This document shows positions 62,973 to 64,000 of a stretch of 64,000 nucleotides of DNA, piece by piece; positions within the stretch are counted from its first letter, which is position 1; each line of letters begins with the position of its first letter. The notes under the pieces are model-generated. The model worked only from the letters and a program-made list of their open reading frames with translations. It had not been told where the DNA came from and did not search any database. Position numbers and translations under genes: made by a program. Source of the stretch: Cellulomonas sp. JZ18 (GTDB lineage Bacteria; Actinomycetota; Actinomycetes; Actinomycetales; Cellulomonadaceae); contig NZ_CP045245.1 in the NCBI RefSeq assembly GCF_009720485.1, forward strand, positions 3,224,001-3,288,000, in the 5' to 3' direction.

Positions 62973-64000
62973 CCGTGTCCGCGCCGCCCTGCTCGTCCTC
63001 GGCCTGGCGGTCCTCGCCGCGTGCGCGCCGGGGTCGGGGGACGACGCGCCGACGGCGGCACCGACGAGCACGCGCACCCCACCCCCGGTCGTCCCCTCCC
63101 CGCCGCCCGTCCCGTCGGGGGACGACGACGAGGACGACGACGCGGACGCGTCGGCCGAGGGCGCGACGCCGATGCCGGACTGGATGAGCGAGCCGGTCGC
63201 CGAGGCGCCCGCGTGCCCGGCGCCGACGGTCACGGTCAGCGACGCCGACGGGCTGCAGGCCGCGCTCGACGGCGCCGCCCCGGGCGACGTCATCGGGCTG
63301 GCCGACGGCGTGTACGCCGGCGAGTTCGTGGCCCGCGCGTCGGGCACGGCCCAGCAGCCGATCGCCCTGTGCGGCGGCCGCGGGGCGGTGCTGGACGGCG
63401 AGGGGATCAAGGGCGGCTACGCCCTGCACCTCGACGGCGCGCAGCACTGGCACGTCGACGGCTTCACCATCCGCAACGCGCAGAAGGGGCTCATGGCGGA
63501 CGGGACGGTCGGCACGACGGTCTCCCGCCTGCGCGTCCACCACATCGGGGACGAGGCGATCCACCTGCGCCGCGTCAGCACCGACAACCTCGTCACGGGC
63601 AACGCGGTCAGCGACACCGGGCTGCGCAAGCCGAAGTTCGGCGAGGGCGTCTACGTCGGGACGGCCGAGTCCAACTTCTGCGACGTCACGGACTGCGAGC
63701 CCGACGCGAGCGACCGCAACCGCGTCGTCGCGAACGCCTTCTGGGCGACGACGAGCGAGGCGGTCGACATCAAGGAGGGCACGCAGGACGGGCTCGTCGC
63801 CCGCAACGCGTTCGACGGCAGCGGCCTGGTCGAGGCGGACTCCTGGGTCGACGTCAAGGGCCGCGCCTGGACGGTGGAGGACAACACCGGCCGGCACAGC
63901 ACCCTCGACGGCTTCCAGACGCACGAGATCATCGACGGCTGGGGCACCGACAACGTGTTCCGCCGCAACCAGGGCGAGCTCGACTCCCCGGACGGCTTCC
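62959..64000 (+). CDS. Beta-helix lipoprotein, PL6/AlgG-like (cut by right edge)
   Basis: At least 347 aa. A signal with LAVLAAC lipobox, a Pro/Asp-rich linker, then a right-handed beta-helix beginning VYAGEFVARASGTAQQPIAL and GGYALHLDGAQHWHVDGFTI, the chondroitinase B / alginate lyase (PL6)-type start. GTG 62959 has GGGAGG six bases upstream and overlaps the previous gene's last 14 nt. A second beta-helix protein in the same operon supports polysaccharide tailoring or turnover. Confidence 0.78.
   Translation, partial: MRRADRVRAALLVLGLAVLAACAPGSGDDAPTAAPTSTRTPPPVVPSPPPVPSGDDDEDDDADASAEGATPMPDWMSEPVAEAPACPAPTVTVSDADGLQAALDGAAPGDVIGLADGVYAGEFVARASGTAQQPIALCGGRGAVLDGEGIKGGYALHLDGAQHWHVDGFTIRNAQKGLMADGTVGTTVSRLRVHHIGDEAIHLRRVSTDNLVTGNAVSDTGLRKPKFGEGVYVGTAESNFCDVTDCEPDASDRNRVVANAFWATTSEAVDIKEGTQDGLVARNAFDGSGLVEADSWVDVKGRAWTVEDNTGRHSTLDGFQTHEIIDGWGTDNVFRRNQGELDSPDGF

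Noticed and set aside
1..64000. CRISPR array, rRNA genes, origin of replication
   Set aside because: No regularly spaced repeats, rRNA motifs or DnaA-box cluster seen.

Overview
The window is very GC-rich DNA with short intergenic gaps, many ATGA/GTGA stop-start overlaps, GTG starts and several apparently leaderless genes. Together with a CBM2-bearing secreted protein, a GH10 xylanase, a GH13 sugar-uptake cassette and narK-narG, this points to an actinobacterium of the Cellulomonas type. That placement is inferred from gene content only.

Layout. 1-4701: respiratory nitrate reduction (narG cut by the left edge, and the transporter narK), with a small Phd-like antitoxin remnant upstream. 5.0-6.1 kb: a 4-TM protein and a GXWXG/DUF4334 protein. 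6.2-12.1 kb: a complete Mrp/Mnh cation/H+ antiporter operon (A/B fusion, C, D, E, F, G and a small membrane protein), preceded by a 26-codon leader ORF. 12.5-17.7 kb: GH15 glucan hydrolase plus ion channel, L,D-transpeptidase, NYN protein, a DinB-fold protein and an Arr remnant. 17.9-21.9 kb: an operon for a molybdopterin oxidoreductase lacking the usual 4Fe-4S cysteines, with a helical partner and a YaaH-like membrane protein. 22.0-30.2 kb: a CBM2-linked secreted protein of unknown function, then an alpha-glucoside cassette (binding protein, two permeases, GH13 hydrolase) facing a LacI regulator. 30.2-37.4 kb: TetR/SDR pair, CPBP-like protein, flavoenzymes and an SNF2 ATPase. 37.8-39.7 kb: GH10 xylanase. 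40.0-45.8 kb: aldo/keto reductase and an ole (long-chain olefin) operon oleA-oleBC-oleD. 46.06-47.31 kb: an IS3-family element. 47.3-54.6 kb: a visibly less GC-rich accessory island (HNH protein, KAP NTPase, broken integrase, a small peptide with a DUF6338 membrane protein, a broken helical protein) ending at tRNA-Arg(CCT). 54.9-57.5 kb: a four-gene, type VII secretion-like operon (SAV_915-like, small helical protein, WXG/glycine-zipper protein, membrane protein). 57.6-64.0 kb: an MFS transporter and a GT2 / beta-helix / beta-helix lipoprotein locus for a surface polysaccharide, cut by the right edge.

A striking property of the sequence itself is that conserved genes (narG, mrpA, the sugar-binding protein, its first permease, oleBC, an island gene, probably the MFS gene and two remnants) are each interrupted by what looks like one missing base in or beside a short G/C run. 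The pattern fits systematic sequencing deletions better than real gene decay. I therefore annotate these as single genes with an indel. The integrase is different (one extra base outside a homopolymer plus a late stop) and may be genuinely dead.

The most promising material for new biology is: the KAP NTPase/HNH island with the peptide-DUF6338 pair; the WXG/glycine-zipper operon; the cluster-less Mo-enzyme operon; the CBM2-tethered His-rich domain; and the mrp leader peptide.
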